Shown here: one piece after another, positions 43,064 to 55,755 of the stretch
How positions within the stretch are numbered: position 1 is the stretch's first letter
How the letters are laid out: each line of letters starts with the position of its first letter
NCBI RefSeq assembly: GCF_034702125.1
Contig: NC_085872.1
Location: forward strand, 24,854,502 to 24,918,501
Direction of reading: 5' to 3'
DNA: 64,000 bases
From: Engraulis encrasicolus
Lineage: Eukaryota; Chordata; Actinopteri; Clupeiformes; Engraulidae
The notes under the pieces: model-generated
What the model was told of the DNA's origin: nothing
Seen by the model: only the letters and a program-made list of their open reading frames with translations
The model's database searches: none
Program-made: the position numbers and the translations under genes

Positions 43064-44185
43064 AAAAAATCTCCTCCAAGTCTGCATGGCAACATATTTT
43101 TCATGCAGGGGCCATTGCCACTATCCTGGGCAGTTCTATCCTAATACATCAGACGTATGTATGAGTACCATGTGACGTCTTAGCATCTGTCTTAGCCCTC
43201 TGTACCACTTACTCACCTCACCCCCATTAATACCTTACACTACCCACATGTGAAGCAACTCATACACATCGACTCCTAAAACTACACGTGATGCACCATC
43301 CTTTAGCCACCAGCTGTAATAGAAACATGTAATTTGTCATCAGAGAGAGAGAGAAAGAGAGAAAGAGACTCTATACATTTTTTGGTGTAAGTAACAAAAC
43401 TTTTTGTGACCCATAAAAGTATTTTATTTCTACTGCCTTCTGATAGCAGTGTTTATGTCACTCTTTACATATGTGTGCTCATTCATTCATTCATCCATTC
43501 ATTCATTCATTTACAACAGACATGAGAAGTTAGTGTAATTTATTGAAGGGATTTATTGTGGGAAAAGGCACTAATTACACTTTTGGTTAATTACTTATAT
43601 TTGGCCAACACAGATGTTCAGTAGAAAATGAACTGAAGCCATGGGGCAGTGCTATGAAGAGTACATGTTTTTATCATAGCTAGTGTATTGCAATGCTGAT
43701 ATCTGGCAGAACGTTTGCGACAGGCAAACCTTAATACACAGACATTTTGCTTTACAGTACATGCCTGAAACGTTCAGCATTGTTACATTTCTTCCTTATT
43801 TATGTGATTAGCTAATGCGATGTGAGGTTATATACTGCTGGCATTCGCTTTAGGCTTGTGCAGTGAAACACAGACAGGAGAGTGACAGGAGAGTTGGGAA
43901 GGGTCCAGGAGGTGCGATGAGTCTCACGTATCGCCCTCAATTGTTTTTAGTTGGGAGAAACAAATGCAGAATTCAACATTTTAATACCATACTTATATTC
44001 TCCTCTTGCAGAAAAAAATAAAAAAATGTAGCATTAGAAATGTAATAAGGCCAACTATCCCATTCATTTGAGTGTAATCGTCACATGGCAGGCATGGATC
44101 ACTTCAGCATCATAGTGGTAAACATTAAACAGTAATGTATGACTCTGCCTGTGTGTTTTCATATATGCTCATGACAGCCAATGTT

Positions 44186-44197
<12 letters not shown>

Positions 44198-44261
<64 letters not shown>
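44198..44261 (+). repeat. (AG)n microsatellite
   Basis: A pure AG array of about 32 units in the kcnb2 intron. Confidence 0.98.
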
Positions 44262-44264
<3 letters not shown>

Positions 44265-45436
44265 GGAGAGAGGGGGGGGGTTGAAAAGACTAAAAGACTG
44301 CAGTGCATGCTGGCAGTGGTTCCTGGCTATCAGTCAGAGGCGGCCTGGGGGTTCAACAGTAAAGGAGAGGAAGGGTGCCTTTCAGAGCACTTCTAGGGGT
44401 CGACACGATCTTATTAACCAAGGCGGGGTGGCATCAATCTCTCACTGCCGTCTTAACAGCCATTAGGCTGCGCACGGACAGCATACTTCATCATATCCAT
44501 ACTATCGCCGCATAGTGGCCCTTCACACTTGTGAAACAAGACGAGGGAAAGATTGGCAGGGACAGAGGCAGCTGTCAGCTGAGGAGTGAACAACTTCTTT
44601 TGAAATTAATAACAGGATTTATGTCGCGTGTCCTCAGAGACAATTGAGATTTAAAAGTGAGGTGATTAAAAATTAAGGTAACCTGTGATGGTGAACTTCA
44701 GCGTAGAATAATGTGTGGAGGTGAGATGAGGTTGGACGTTGACCGGAGGAGGCGAGGAAGATACATTGCACTTGAGACATTCTGAATAGACTAAATGGAG
44801 CATGATTATATTTATTTGTTCTACAGTTTATTTGTTCTGCAGTTCTACTGCAACTGGCATATGTTGCCTCAATTACACCCACAGCTTGTCGCCATGGTTA
44901 AACCAACCATAAACTGTGTGGTCATGCCATGCATTGTACATATAACATGGTGCAGATGCAAAAAGTTGGATTGCGGTTTTTAGCTTTTTTCTCTATTTCT
45001 GTGAAATACCACCCACAATTCCCCACACAGCCCCCCCACACTGAAGATGGAATGAAAGGGTTCAGGCTCTGTGGTTATGACCTGTGCCATTTCCCGAGTT
45101 TGAGAAGGGTTGTAGTGAATTAAGACCTCATGTAATGGTTGGTTAAAAAAATCACCAAAATCAATAACCATTTACTTTGTGTGTCAGTGCCCTCTGGATT
45201 CTCAGCCGAGAGAGTTGTATGGCATGTTTTAGCATTCAGTACATGAAGTATGCCTCCACTTTTCCAAAACCGCAGGTTGAACCTTTCAAGAAATTACTTC
45301 AGTTTCTCTGTGGATTTATGGGGAGACTGAATGAAATTGATTCCATTAAGATTATACCCTGCGGAACCACACCCTCTTTGGCCCTTCTTTACTAGACATT
45401 TAAATCAGACGGTGATGCAGGAAGGAAGATTTTGCT

Positions 45437-45611
<175 letters not shown>

Positions 45612-46112
45612 CTTGTCATGCACAATTTGGATGAGCTACCTAAAAGATTTGTTTTGAACAAGTGGTTGGCATATCCGGAGTGTAAAATGAAGCATAGTGC
45701 CAAGGGATTTTTTTTCAACCACGAAATAAACAGAAGGATATATTATTTAGATGCTGACCCTGTCATTATGTAACAAGAGGTTCTGGGAAGAGTTTTCAGG
45801 TAGGAAAGTGTAGATCACAGACAAGGTAGCTTTTGCAAAGATTGTGCAAAATCATGCATTTTTGTGCATGCACACATTAAGATGCACACGCTATGATGCA
45901 CTATGACCATGCACATGCAAACTCACTCATGCATTTGCATACACATACTTGCTCTGTATTTCCAGTATTATTTTCAGGTTCAGGCAAAACAGCCATTGTC
46001 CATGACAGGACTACACAACTAATCCTTTACTAATCCTTATTCAAAGAAAAAAGAGGAAATTGACGCACATCCATTGAAAAAAATGTGAAGGTTAGAATAG
46101 TATTGAGATTGA

Positions 46113-46238
<126 letters not shown>

Positions 46239-46961
46239 ATCTCTTTGTGTGCATGTCTGTGCTTGTTTAAATCAGGCATGTTTTTCTTCTCCAAGTGTTG
46301 TTTTTTATGTTGTGCGTGGCTGTGTGGTGTGCCAGTGGTTTAGTGATTGCGGGAAGTGAGGAGTGTTACAGGAAGTGTTCCTCCTGTTCTGTCCTGTCCT
46401 CCTCTACTTCTGGAAGCACTACTCAATACACTCTTCTCAGTGCAGAGTCCTGTGATTTAGTCTCTGTCATCGGAAAGCAGTCTGCCAAAAAAAAGGGTTA
46501 AAACTAAAAGCTATGGGAATAGGATGTGCTAGCTAGCACATTTCTAAAGTTCAGGAGAAGGCCATGCGCTGGATGTGACAACAAGTGAGCCTACCCCACG
46601 CACTAGTTATTGGCAACAACTTATTTATTTATTTACTCTGTCTTTTTTAATCAAAACCATGGTAATGTCTTAGCCTAATCTAAGCAAGCCATTGGGGTGA
46701 TCAGGTTGTTTGTGCAAGCACATATGTTTGTGTGTATGTGCATGTGTTATTGTGTTTCCTAAGATCCCAGATGTTCTGGCTCTCTTGTTAGCAAAAATAG
46801 CGCCTTGGTGCTGGCGACATGCTGAATGGCCCCCTCGCTGTGTTTAACGAGGGGTTGCCCACACCCGCCACTTGTGTGAAGGGGGACGGCCGGGGCTGGG
46901 GCTGAGGCTGCGGTGCGCGGCGTGCATGTCACACATCGTCCCCTTAACCACTGGCCTCGCA

Positions 46962-47000
46962 GGCAGGCAGGCAGGCTGGCAGGCAGGCGGGCAGGCAGGC
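46962..47000 (+). repeat. (GGCA)n microsatellite
   Basis: About nine imperfect GGCA units (CAGGCAGGCAGGCAGGC and variants) in the kcnb2 intron. Confidence 0.9.
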
Positions 47001-47685
47001 CGAGGATTCAGCAGCGGCTGTCAGCGGCTCGTTATTGTCTAATTACTGTAATCACCAGACGCTTCTCTTCCTGCCCTCTCCCTCCCCCGCAACTGACACA
47101 CACAGAGTACAGGACGTGCAGTGGAGGATTTTTTACACCGTGGGCCCCCCCCCGGCTGTGGCGGCTGTGGCACACTTCTGTCTTCTCTCTCTCTTCTTTC
47201 CTTCCTTCCTGCTTTCCTGCAAGCCTTCCTTCCTTACTGCACTCCCCTTTCCCCTCGTTGTCTGTGATCCAATGCAGGCCATCGCAGGAAGGGTCATTGA
47301 GACACCACTGGCCAAAGTGGTCCTTAGTCAGCATAAGCCTTTTGATTAATGTGGTGGGTTTGGTCTAAATAAATCAGCCCTATAAAAAAAAAAAACCCAT
47401 ACATACACACCCGCCCAGAGAATCACATGGATCCCGTGTCACCCTTCCATAAATACCAGGCAGATATTGATCAAGACATTCTTGGGTTTCCTGACTGAGC
47501 ATCTTCTTCCTCCTGGGGGCAGAAATGATAACAGTGTTTTCCAGAAATAATTCAACCTTCACTCACCCCACCCCCCTCCCCACCCCTCACATGCTGCTTG
47601 GCCTCACTGCAGGCAGACTCTCCTCCTCTCTCCTGCCCTGGAAATGCACCCATCATGAGCTAACCTCCCCCCCCCACCACCACCA

Positions 47686-47691
<6 letters not shown>

Positions 47692-47783
<92 letters not shown>
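47692..47783 (+). repeat. (CA)n microsatellite
   Basis: A pure CA array of about 46 units preceded by CCACCACCACCACC. Confidence 0.98.
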
Positions 47784-47784
<1 letters not shown>

Positions 47785-50580
47785 ACTCCCTCTGCTGCAT
47801 TAGACTTCAGAGACTATTTCTGTTTTGTCTTGTTGAATGTAGACTGAGCTGAGGCGCATCTGAAGGGAGGATCTTAACATGGTGCTGCCCCCCACTGCAG
47901 CATACAAATGTGTTCATACAAATTGGCACTGCAGTCTCAGGTCCCAAGTGCTATTAAAGTGCACTAGTAGTGACATGAGTGTATCAGCAAGGGAGCTGTC
48001 CGTGGTCCTGGAGTTTCGATGTATGAGTGTTTTGAGTGCTGACCAGTATTCTTTTCTTATCAGTATGCTTGCATGTAGTGAATGCAAAGCTGTGACACAG
48101 TGTGTGTCTCAATTCTTCATTTTCAAAGACATTTGCTCACAACCACATACTATGCTTTTCTCACAACCACATACCCTCTCACACACAGTTGGTGCACATG
48201 TTTGTGTCTCCCTGCGTCTCTCTTTTTAAATCAAAGTTCTTAGCACAGATTAGAGATCAAATCCCCCTGTTCGGGGCAGATTGCCCTCCATAAGCTATGC
48301 TTCCCTAAGTCAATGTTTTTTTGCTTTTTTTAATTTATCTGAGTCATTGTTAGATTCTGTGGCAAGGAAAGGGGCAGGTTGTCGACCCAAGTGTAGGGAG
48401 TAGGATCAGTGGGATCCTCAATTAATCTGCTTGCCTCCCCACTGCCAGATGTTTCAAGGACTGCAGCCGAGCGCAGGTCATATGCGGTGAGGCGGGCCAA
48501 TGGCGAAGGACACTTTGTCCCAAACTGGGTCCTTAGCTTTAAAGTCAGCCCCAGATGTCTGTCACCGATGGTGGTTCTGTTGAAGTGGACTTTTAACAGC
48601 TTACCAGAAATGTGAAGAGGGTTACGGGACAGGGAGATTCATTCGCTTGAGATTTGCACGTTTTGATGGCCAATGGTGGTGTTTATATGGACTGGACTTG
48701 ACATAATTGCGAATGATGCATTCAAAGTATAGAGTAGAGCCAGATTGAGGTTGATGTAGACATCAGATTGGGTGCTGGCTCAGTTAAATTGGGGGCAGCG
48801 TCAGCCGTGCCTTCTAAGGCTGTGACATCACACAGAGACAGGCCCTTGGAAGGCGAGGGCAGAGGTGAAGTCATGGTTAGGCTTGGATGATCTCTCCAAG
48901 CTTGTCCTGAACCTTCCCCCTGCCTGCCTCTCTCCTTCCGTCCCTCCCAACCTCACTCCCTACCTCTCTCTCTCCTTCACCATCCCCTCCCCCATCCCCT
49001 GGGCTGTGCACATGCTCTCTCTGCCTGTGTTGAGATCACCGCTCATGTAATCACGTTTGTGCAGATCGAGTCCTTGGGACAGAAAGCTAATCCATGCTCA
49101 TTCTGTCACTACCTTCCGGGTTCACTTTCCACTCGGAAAAAAATCAGGGTCTGGTTGGAAAGGAGGTTGTAAATTGAACGTTTCGCTCACTGGTAACCAT
49201 CAAAGAGTTAATAGTGGTTTGCCAGTAAGATCAGTTTGGCCAGTTTTCAAAAGAACCCTATATTGAAGATTATTTTACCATTTGCTTTCATTGATTGACT
49301 CCCGTAGTTAAATTATAAACTTAACTTGACCACAACACACAACAACAAAAAATTGGGATCCATCACATCCCACCTTGGTACAGTTAGTGTCCATGGGTAC
49401 ATATTAAAAAAAAAAAGTCGGACACTGACGCTGGAGATGTGCTAATGTGAAAGCCAGCCAGCTAATGAGGACACAGTCATCTTCTCATGCCCTGAGTGGG
49501 CGAAAGCGACCTTGGGCGGAAGGAAGTGCAGCGGAAGCCGCCCGGCCTAGCCGCCCTAGGCTCCGCTCTGCGCCGGCCCACCCACTGGACACCGCCCGTC
49601 GCCTCTGACCACAGCCAGACAGAATGCTGCAGGGACAATCCCTGCGTCATGGCGTAGTGGCTGTCGTCGTAAAGGGCTATTCAGGGCCTGCTTCTTATCC
49701 TCCCCTCCTTCCACTGCGTCACATGAGCCGGTACTGGTACTGGCCCCCTTCAAATGCAGGGTTTTTATTTTTTATTTTTCGGAGAGACCTGTCGGTGGTT
49801 TGAATGGAAACTGGCAACAGAGTTAGATTGTTTTCTAATAACTGACCAGCACAGGGGGAAAAAAACTAATTTGAATGTCTAAAACCGCTTGAAGTGTTGT
49901 TTTTTCTGCTAATACAGTTGCTCAGATTGTCTTCTGTCCACTACAACAGTTTAAAGTAGCATAGAAAATGCTAACGTCCACTCAAATCTGCATGCCATGC
50001 AAGGGCACTAAAAGCCTGTGTTTGTCCTTGGCTGGACCTATCTCCTTCTCTGGAGATTGGCATTTTGGCTTTCTCTGAAAAGCTGGCAGATGCTTCTTCC
50101 TGTGAGCCAATCACACGTGCGGGTCGGGCCATGTGACCCTCTGCCCTCTGTCTCCTGCTCCTGACTTAAAAGCCTGTACAGTCCCATGGGTACAGCAAAT
50201 AGCACAACAAAACTACTGGAACATTAAAATTTGTGCTGTCCTTTTGGAAACAGAGCGATGTAACGACTGGTTTCTCTTGCCCTGAACTTGATTTGTAAGG
50301 AGCCCTGGTTAGTGAGTGCACATTGTCTGCACAGTGTGAGGACATTTCAGGATAATTGTAATAGGATTTAGGTTCTAACTATAGCAAGGATATAGAAAGG
50401 TTAGAAGTGGTTACTCATCGTCCTCACTCGGCTGCTCTCTCTGGCAGGAAGAATCAACACATAATTTGATACCGGTTTTTCTCTGTGAGTTCATATTATA
50501 CAGCCATTCATAATTCTTCAGAAGAACTAAACATGATACCTGGGCTGAAATGCTGACTTAGCAAAGCCGTATTAGGTTTC

Positions 50581-50582
<2 letters not shown>

Positions 50583-50662
<80 letters not shown>
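50583..50662 (+). repeat. (CT)n microsatellite
   Basis: A pure CT array of about 38 units in the kcnb2 intron. Confidence 0.98.
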
Positions 50663-50665
<3 letters not shown>

Positions 50666-52615
50666 TTCATGTCTCTCTTTTCAGTGTCTCAAGTAAAAAA
50701 AAAAAAATCCCCTCCCTGCAGAAGGTCATGGACTTTCTGTCTATAACTATGAAATGCTATTATTGAAAATAACATTTATTTAGTTATATTTTTCAGATTT
50801 GTTTTTACATTTTAAATTATTTATGGGGTAAGGTAAAGATGAAGAGAGACAAAGCCTAAAAATATCAATATACAGTATTAGAGGTTAAAATTAAATGTAT
50901 TGGTAAAAACTATATTAATAATATATTACATTTAAATACAGTGTGCTTAGCAACTGAAGCATGAAGAAAGAAACAGAAGGACCATTTCAAGTGTGTGACA
51001 AAATGTATTTACTAAATATATCTATTGGTGTGCTTTTTTTTTTTTTAAACTACACTTTTTTTTCTCTTTAGTATTCTCAAAAAGCGCCATTGACTGTATG
51101 GGGCTTCAGTAATGCACCATAAACTCTGCATCCATCTGGCTGTTAATTTTGGGAAAGTTTTTTATAGTGACCTCCTGTGAAGAAAATCTTTCAGAGTTAC
51201 AAAGACGTACTTCGAGAAATATTTGGAGGTTGGACCCCTGCTCTGACCCGTGACAGACTGCATTATGAAGAAAGGGTTTTTATTTTGCATTTCTCTGCTG
51301 GCTTGGGAGGATCAACGTGTGGCACATTGTGGTCTACTTTCCTTTTTCATAATTAAAAGGAACATTACCTTCTGTCACCTCAACCATTTTATGGCCGTCC
51401 AGCCTCTCCACCAACACCCCCCCCCCTATGCTATTATTATATCTACCGGTAATAAGCAAGAAGTCTGAAGCAGCAGCCCCACATTCGCTTTCACTTCATT
51501 CACTTAATCAAAACACGCCTCAGCAAAAAAAAAAACATGAAAATTGATGGGGGCTTAAGAACTGAAGCCCAGTGCCTTTGTTGTTGTTGTTGCTGCTTTT
51601 TGTTCGAGGAGGAAATTAATGGCGGTGCATCTGTTTGTGGATGCAGAAACATGCCATCTGTGCCAATGGAATAGACATCTACTATGTCATGGATGCAGCG
51701 GCCGACCACCGAGGCGGTTGTTGCTTCCTGTGTGGGGATGTTGTGTGTAATATTATAGGTGTGCGGGGAGATGAAAATCGAGATAGAATGAAGGAGAGGG
51801 GGGGGGGTGGTCGGGGGGCAGTGCAAGTAGCCTGCCAGAGGGAAGGCAAGACGTTGCAGACGAGTGATGTGATGTGTGTGGCATGCATACCTGTGAAACA
51901 CACCAATAGGAAGCCACAGAGTCACCACAAGTGTTTATCTGTTGAAACTCAGAGTGGTTGCTCAGTAGCATGAACACACTATGGGCATGATCATCTAAAA
52001 ATCATCCCATGATGTATAGTACGTACTGTATGTCTGGTTACCTGTAAACTAATGATACCTGTACACTTTAACTAAGTTTCCATTCAAAATTATTTTGCAA
52101 CTTACATTATGTAAAATGCCCCACCACCTTCCACCCCATCTGATCACGACTCGTTTTCTTTGCGCCTCCTGAGTACATTCAAGACTGTGATGCCTTTTCC
52201 TCCCCTACAGTGGTGTAAGCGCAGCAATCAATTTGCTGGTGTGAAACCAAATATCCGCATAGGAAACTCAATCCCTGCAGGATTATTTGATAACAGAGAA
52301 AGACCCGGTGCTGCATAACCTCTAGGATGCATCCACCTCATAAACCTAACAAAGTACTTAATCAATATGCGCTGGACACTCGCTTATTGCTGGTGGTGGT
52401 ATCTGTGATGAGATGCGCACAAAATCGATACGGTAACAAGCCCTGTGGCACAGGTCATTTTTCTGCAGAGGAGAGCAGACCCACGCAGCCAAACTGGTCA
52501 GGAACACATGGCTCATCATGTGGGACATGAGGCAGCAGGGTCAGTTAGTTTGGAGAGGAATACCATAGTCAGCCTGCCATTATCATGTTGTGTTCTTCCG
52601 TACCGCATAGTTGTT

Positions 52616-52617
<2 letters not shown>

Positions 52618-52699
<82 letters not shown>
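52618..52699 (+). repeat. (TG)n microsatellite
   Basis: A pure TG array of about 41 units in the kcnb2 intron, 43 bp upstream of a hAT MITE. Confidence 0.98.
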
Positions 52700-52702
<3 letters not shown>

Positions 52703-52741
52703 GTGGCCAAAAAGGGGGTCAGAAATATTAATACTATCATC

Positions 52742-53116
52742 TAGGGCTGCACAATTAATCGAAAAATAATCAAAATCGTGATAACATAGTGAAATCGACC
52801 TCATTATTTTAATCGTGATTTAATCGTGGCAATAGTGACCTACTTTTGAGAGCGTCCTTGAACCCAGAACATACTGACAGGCTGGTGTTTGTGGCCTGAC
52901 ATCTGTCCACATATGTTTCATGCTATTGCCTTTACATAATTATTACAATTCATTTTATTTTGCTCCTCCCGTATTTAATTCATTCATTCTCATATTTCAT
53001 CTTGTTATAATTTTCAAAAAAATCTGCAAAAATCAATAATCGTGATTAATAATCGTGATTATGATTTTGACCAAAATAATCGTGATTGTGATTTTTTCCA
53101 TAATCGTGCAGCCCTA
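52742..53116. mobile_element. hAT-like MITE with perfect 8-bp target duplication (TAGGGCTGCACAATTAATCG ends)
   Basis: TAGGGCTGCACAATTAATCG at the left and CGTGCAGCCCTA at the right are inverted ends. CTATCATC flanks it on both sides (52734-52741 and 53117-53124), a perfect 8-bp duplication. The interior is full of AATCGTGAT words and has no ORF. It lies 0.66 kb before kcnb2 exon 2. Confidence 0.92.
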
Positions 53117-53775
53117 CTATCATCACTGTACTGCTGAATGTCAATAAGCAAATGTGATTTAAAATGTGCCCTGGTTTTACCGAGCTGAACCCAGACCTTA
53201 TGGATGTTGGGTTGCGATGGTCTTGTGTGTGTTTTAGGTGGACTGTTCTGTGTAACACACATTGTGTGGCACATATTGTATTTATTTTAAACATTAATAT
53301 TGTAAGAACACATGCATGTAAAAAAAAACCTCTTGTCATCACCAATCTGTTCCAGGATGCTCTCCTCTTTATCTACTCTCTGTGGAGGCTGTAAAAGGCC
53401 AGACAGATTAGATCGGAAGAAACAGGCACTTTTATGCAGTAAACATTGATTTTTTCTTCATCGACTTTTCCCTAAATTTCGCCTTGGCTGGGGACATCTG
53501 CATCTGGGGAAGGAAAGAATGGTTGTGTCTTGTATGTATATGTAAATGTAATACGATAGTAGAAAGGGCAATTATACAGATTGTATACCACTGGGAATGA
53601 ATGATTAAACTAATTATGATGCACAGTTGTGAATTAACTATGCACAATAACTGTAGCCAAACTAAGCAACTTCGTTCTGTTCTTAGCATTACAGTAGTTT
53701 CAATAGGTCAATACTGTATGGGCACAAGTGCACATTCTCATGTGTTTTTTTTGTCTCTTCTGTTTATTTCCACAG

Positions 53776-55755
53776 TTCCTGGCCTTATTATCCATCCTCT
53801 TCATCATCCTGTCGACTATTGCACTCTCACTGAACACCCTACCAGAGCTACAAGTGATTGACGAGTTTGGACAGTCCAATGACAACCCCTACCTTGCCCA
53901 GGTGGAAGCAGTTTGCATTGCGTGGTTCACCATGGAGTATCTGTTACGCTTCCTCTCCTCTCCCAACAAATGGAAATTCTTCAAAGGGCCCCTGAACGTC
54001 ATCGACTTGCTAGCCATATTGCCATACTTTGTCACCATCTTCCTGACCGAATCCAACAAGAGTGTTCTGCAGTTCCAGAACGTGAGGAGGGTCGTCCAGA
54101 TATTCCGTATCATGAGAATTCTCAGGATCCTCAAGCTGGCCAGGCATTCGACTGGGCTTCAGTCTCTGGGTTTCACCCTGAGGCGGAGCTACAACGAGCT
54201 GGGCCTGCTCATCTTGTTTTTGGCAATGGGCATCATGATCTTCTCTAGCCTGGTGTTCTTTGCCGAGAAAGACGAGGACGCCACAAAGTTCACCAGCATC
54301 CCCGCGTCCTTCTGGTGGGCTACAATCACCATGACAACCGTGGGTTATGGTGACATCTATCCGCAAACCCTCCTGGGTAAAATAGTGGGCGGGCTGTGCT
54401 GCATCGCCGGCGTGCTGGTGATCGCCTTGCCCATCCCCATCATCGTCAACAACTTCTCCGAGTTCTACAAGGAGCAGAAGAGGCAGGAGAAGGCCATCAA
54501 GCGGCGCGAGGCCCTGGAGCGCGCCAAGAGGAACGGCAGCATCGTCTCCATGAACCTCAAGGACAGCTTTGTGCGCAGCATGGACCTCATGGACGTCATC
54601 GTGGACAAGCCGGAGGAGAAGCCGGCGGTGGCCGACAACCACCTCTCCCCCAGCCGCTGGGGCTACCAGAAGCGCGTCAACTCAGACCTGACGGAGGCCA
54701 AGTACCAGGAGGTGGCTCAGCTGGGCTCCCCGCAGCGCAGTCCGCAGCGGCTGAACGCGCGCAAACTGGAGCAGATGTACAACCAGATGACGGCGACCGG
54801 CGCCAGCCCACAGCACCGACCCGAGGTGTCCGGCGGCGGGGGCAGCGGCGGCTTCCCCATCAAAGAGGAGGCCATGGAGATGATGGTGGTGCAGCCCGCC
54901 ACGAGAGTCACGGAGATCAAGAGCATCTCCAGCGTGGACAGCTTCACCAGCTGCACCACGGACTTCAGCGAGGCGGAGAGGAGCGCCCTGCAGTCCCAGC
55001 TGAGGCACCCGCGCGCCCCGCCGCCACTCGACCTGACCAAGATCTCGGCCGTGGAGAAGCGCGCGGCCGAGAAGGCCAAGCATCCCACCATCATCAAGGA
55101 GGGCCTGTACGAGTTTGTGCCGTGCAACCCCGAGGCGACCGGCGCGGCAGCATCACCGCCAGCAGGGGTGCAGCGGGAGGAAGCGGAGGGCATGAGGAGC
55201 TCCATGCGGCCGCCCAGCCTGGTGAAAACCAAAGGACTGAAGGTCAACTTCACCGAGTCCCCCGAGGAGGGATCCTCCAACCTGCACCTGGTGGTGACGG
55301 AGGAGTCCGTGCCGCTGTCCCCTCCCCTTGGCGCGCAGGAGGACAGCCCCCCGATGAGCTACCGGCAGGTGCACTCCCCCGATGCCGTGCTCCGGGGCAG
55401 CTCCCCGCGGCACAGCCCACGCTCGCCAGGCAGGAGCTTCGCTGGGGTAGGGGCGGAGAGCTCACCAGGCCTGGGCCCGTCCGCGGAGGGCTACCGAGGG
55501 AAGAACCACCTTGACCGGGCGGTGGGCTCTCCGTCCCCTGCCTCACCGAAAACCGCATCTCCGAATCCGTTGTCCCCTAAGCCCACCTCCCCGAATCCAT
55601 TGTCCCCAAAATCCCCGAACTGTGCTCCGGGTGTGGGAGCGGGTGCCCCTGCCATGGAGGGAGTGGCCGAGGGCAGCCAGGGTGGACAAAAGGCAGAGAA
55701 CCACCTCCTGTCTGGGGAGGGTCCTCTCACACCACCTTGTGAAACCAGCATGTAA
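53776..55755 (+). CDS. kcnb2: Kv2.2 potassium channel, coding exon 2 (channel core and C-terminus)
   Basis: It encodes residues 194-852 after the acceptor TTTATTTCCACAG. S1 starts immediately ([19 protein letters not shown]). S4 carries the repeating Arg voltage sensor ([17 protein letters not shown]). The pore has TTVGYGD at 380-386, and S6 has the PIPIIVNNF hinge. The cytoplasmic tail includes the Kv2 clustering signal [15 protein letters not shown] near 575-592, which when phosphorylated binds ER VAP proteins. A proline- and serine-rich stretch lies near 780-812. The end ETSM matches human KCNB2 and separates it from KCNB1. At 852 residues it is shorter than human (about 911), in the variable tail. 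Confidence 0.97.
   Translation, partial: FLALLSILFIILSTIALSLNTLPELQVIDEFGQSNDNPYLAQVEAVCIAWFTMEYLLRFLSSPNKWKFFKGPLNVIDLLAILPYFVTIFLTESNKSVLQFQNVRRVVQIFRIMRILRILKLARHSTGLQSLGFTLRRSYNELGLLILFLAMGIMIFSSLVFFAEKDEDATKFTSIPASFWWATITMTTVGYGDIYPQTLLGKIVGGLCCIAGVLVIALPIPIIVNNFSEFYKEQKRQEKAIKRREALERAKRNGSIVSMNLKDSFVRSMDLMDVIVDKPEEKPAVADNHLSPSRWGYQKRVNSDLTEAKYQEVAQLGSPQRSPQRLNARKLEQMYNQMTATGASPQHRPEVSGGGGSGGFPIKEEAMEMMVVQPATRVTEIKSISSVDSFTSCTTDFSEAERSALQSQLRHPRAPPPLDLTKISAVEKRAAEKAKHPTIIKEGLYEFVPCNPEATGAAASPPAGVQREEAEGMRSSMRPPSLVKTKGLKVNFTESPEEGSSNLHLVVTEESVPLSPPLGAQEDSPPMSYRQVHSPDAVLRGSSPRHSPRSPGRSFAGVGAESSPGLGPSAEGYRGKNHLDRAVGSPSPASPKTASPNPLSPKPTSPNPLSPKSPNCAPGVGAGAPAMEGVAEGSQGGQKAENHLLSGEGPLTPPCETSM

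Noticed and set aside
51500..51928. A 142-codon - strand frame in the kcnb2 intron
   Set aside because: Low-complexity composition and a Gln run from a GTT repeat; no family resemblance.
54010..54642. A 210-codon - strand open frame and other long frames over kcnb2 exon 2
   Set aside because: They are shadows of the GC-rich kcnb2 coding sequence; the + frame gives a perfect Kv2 channel.
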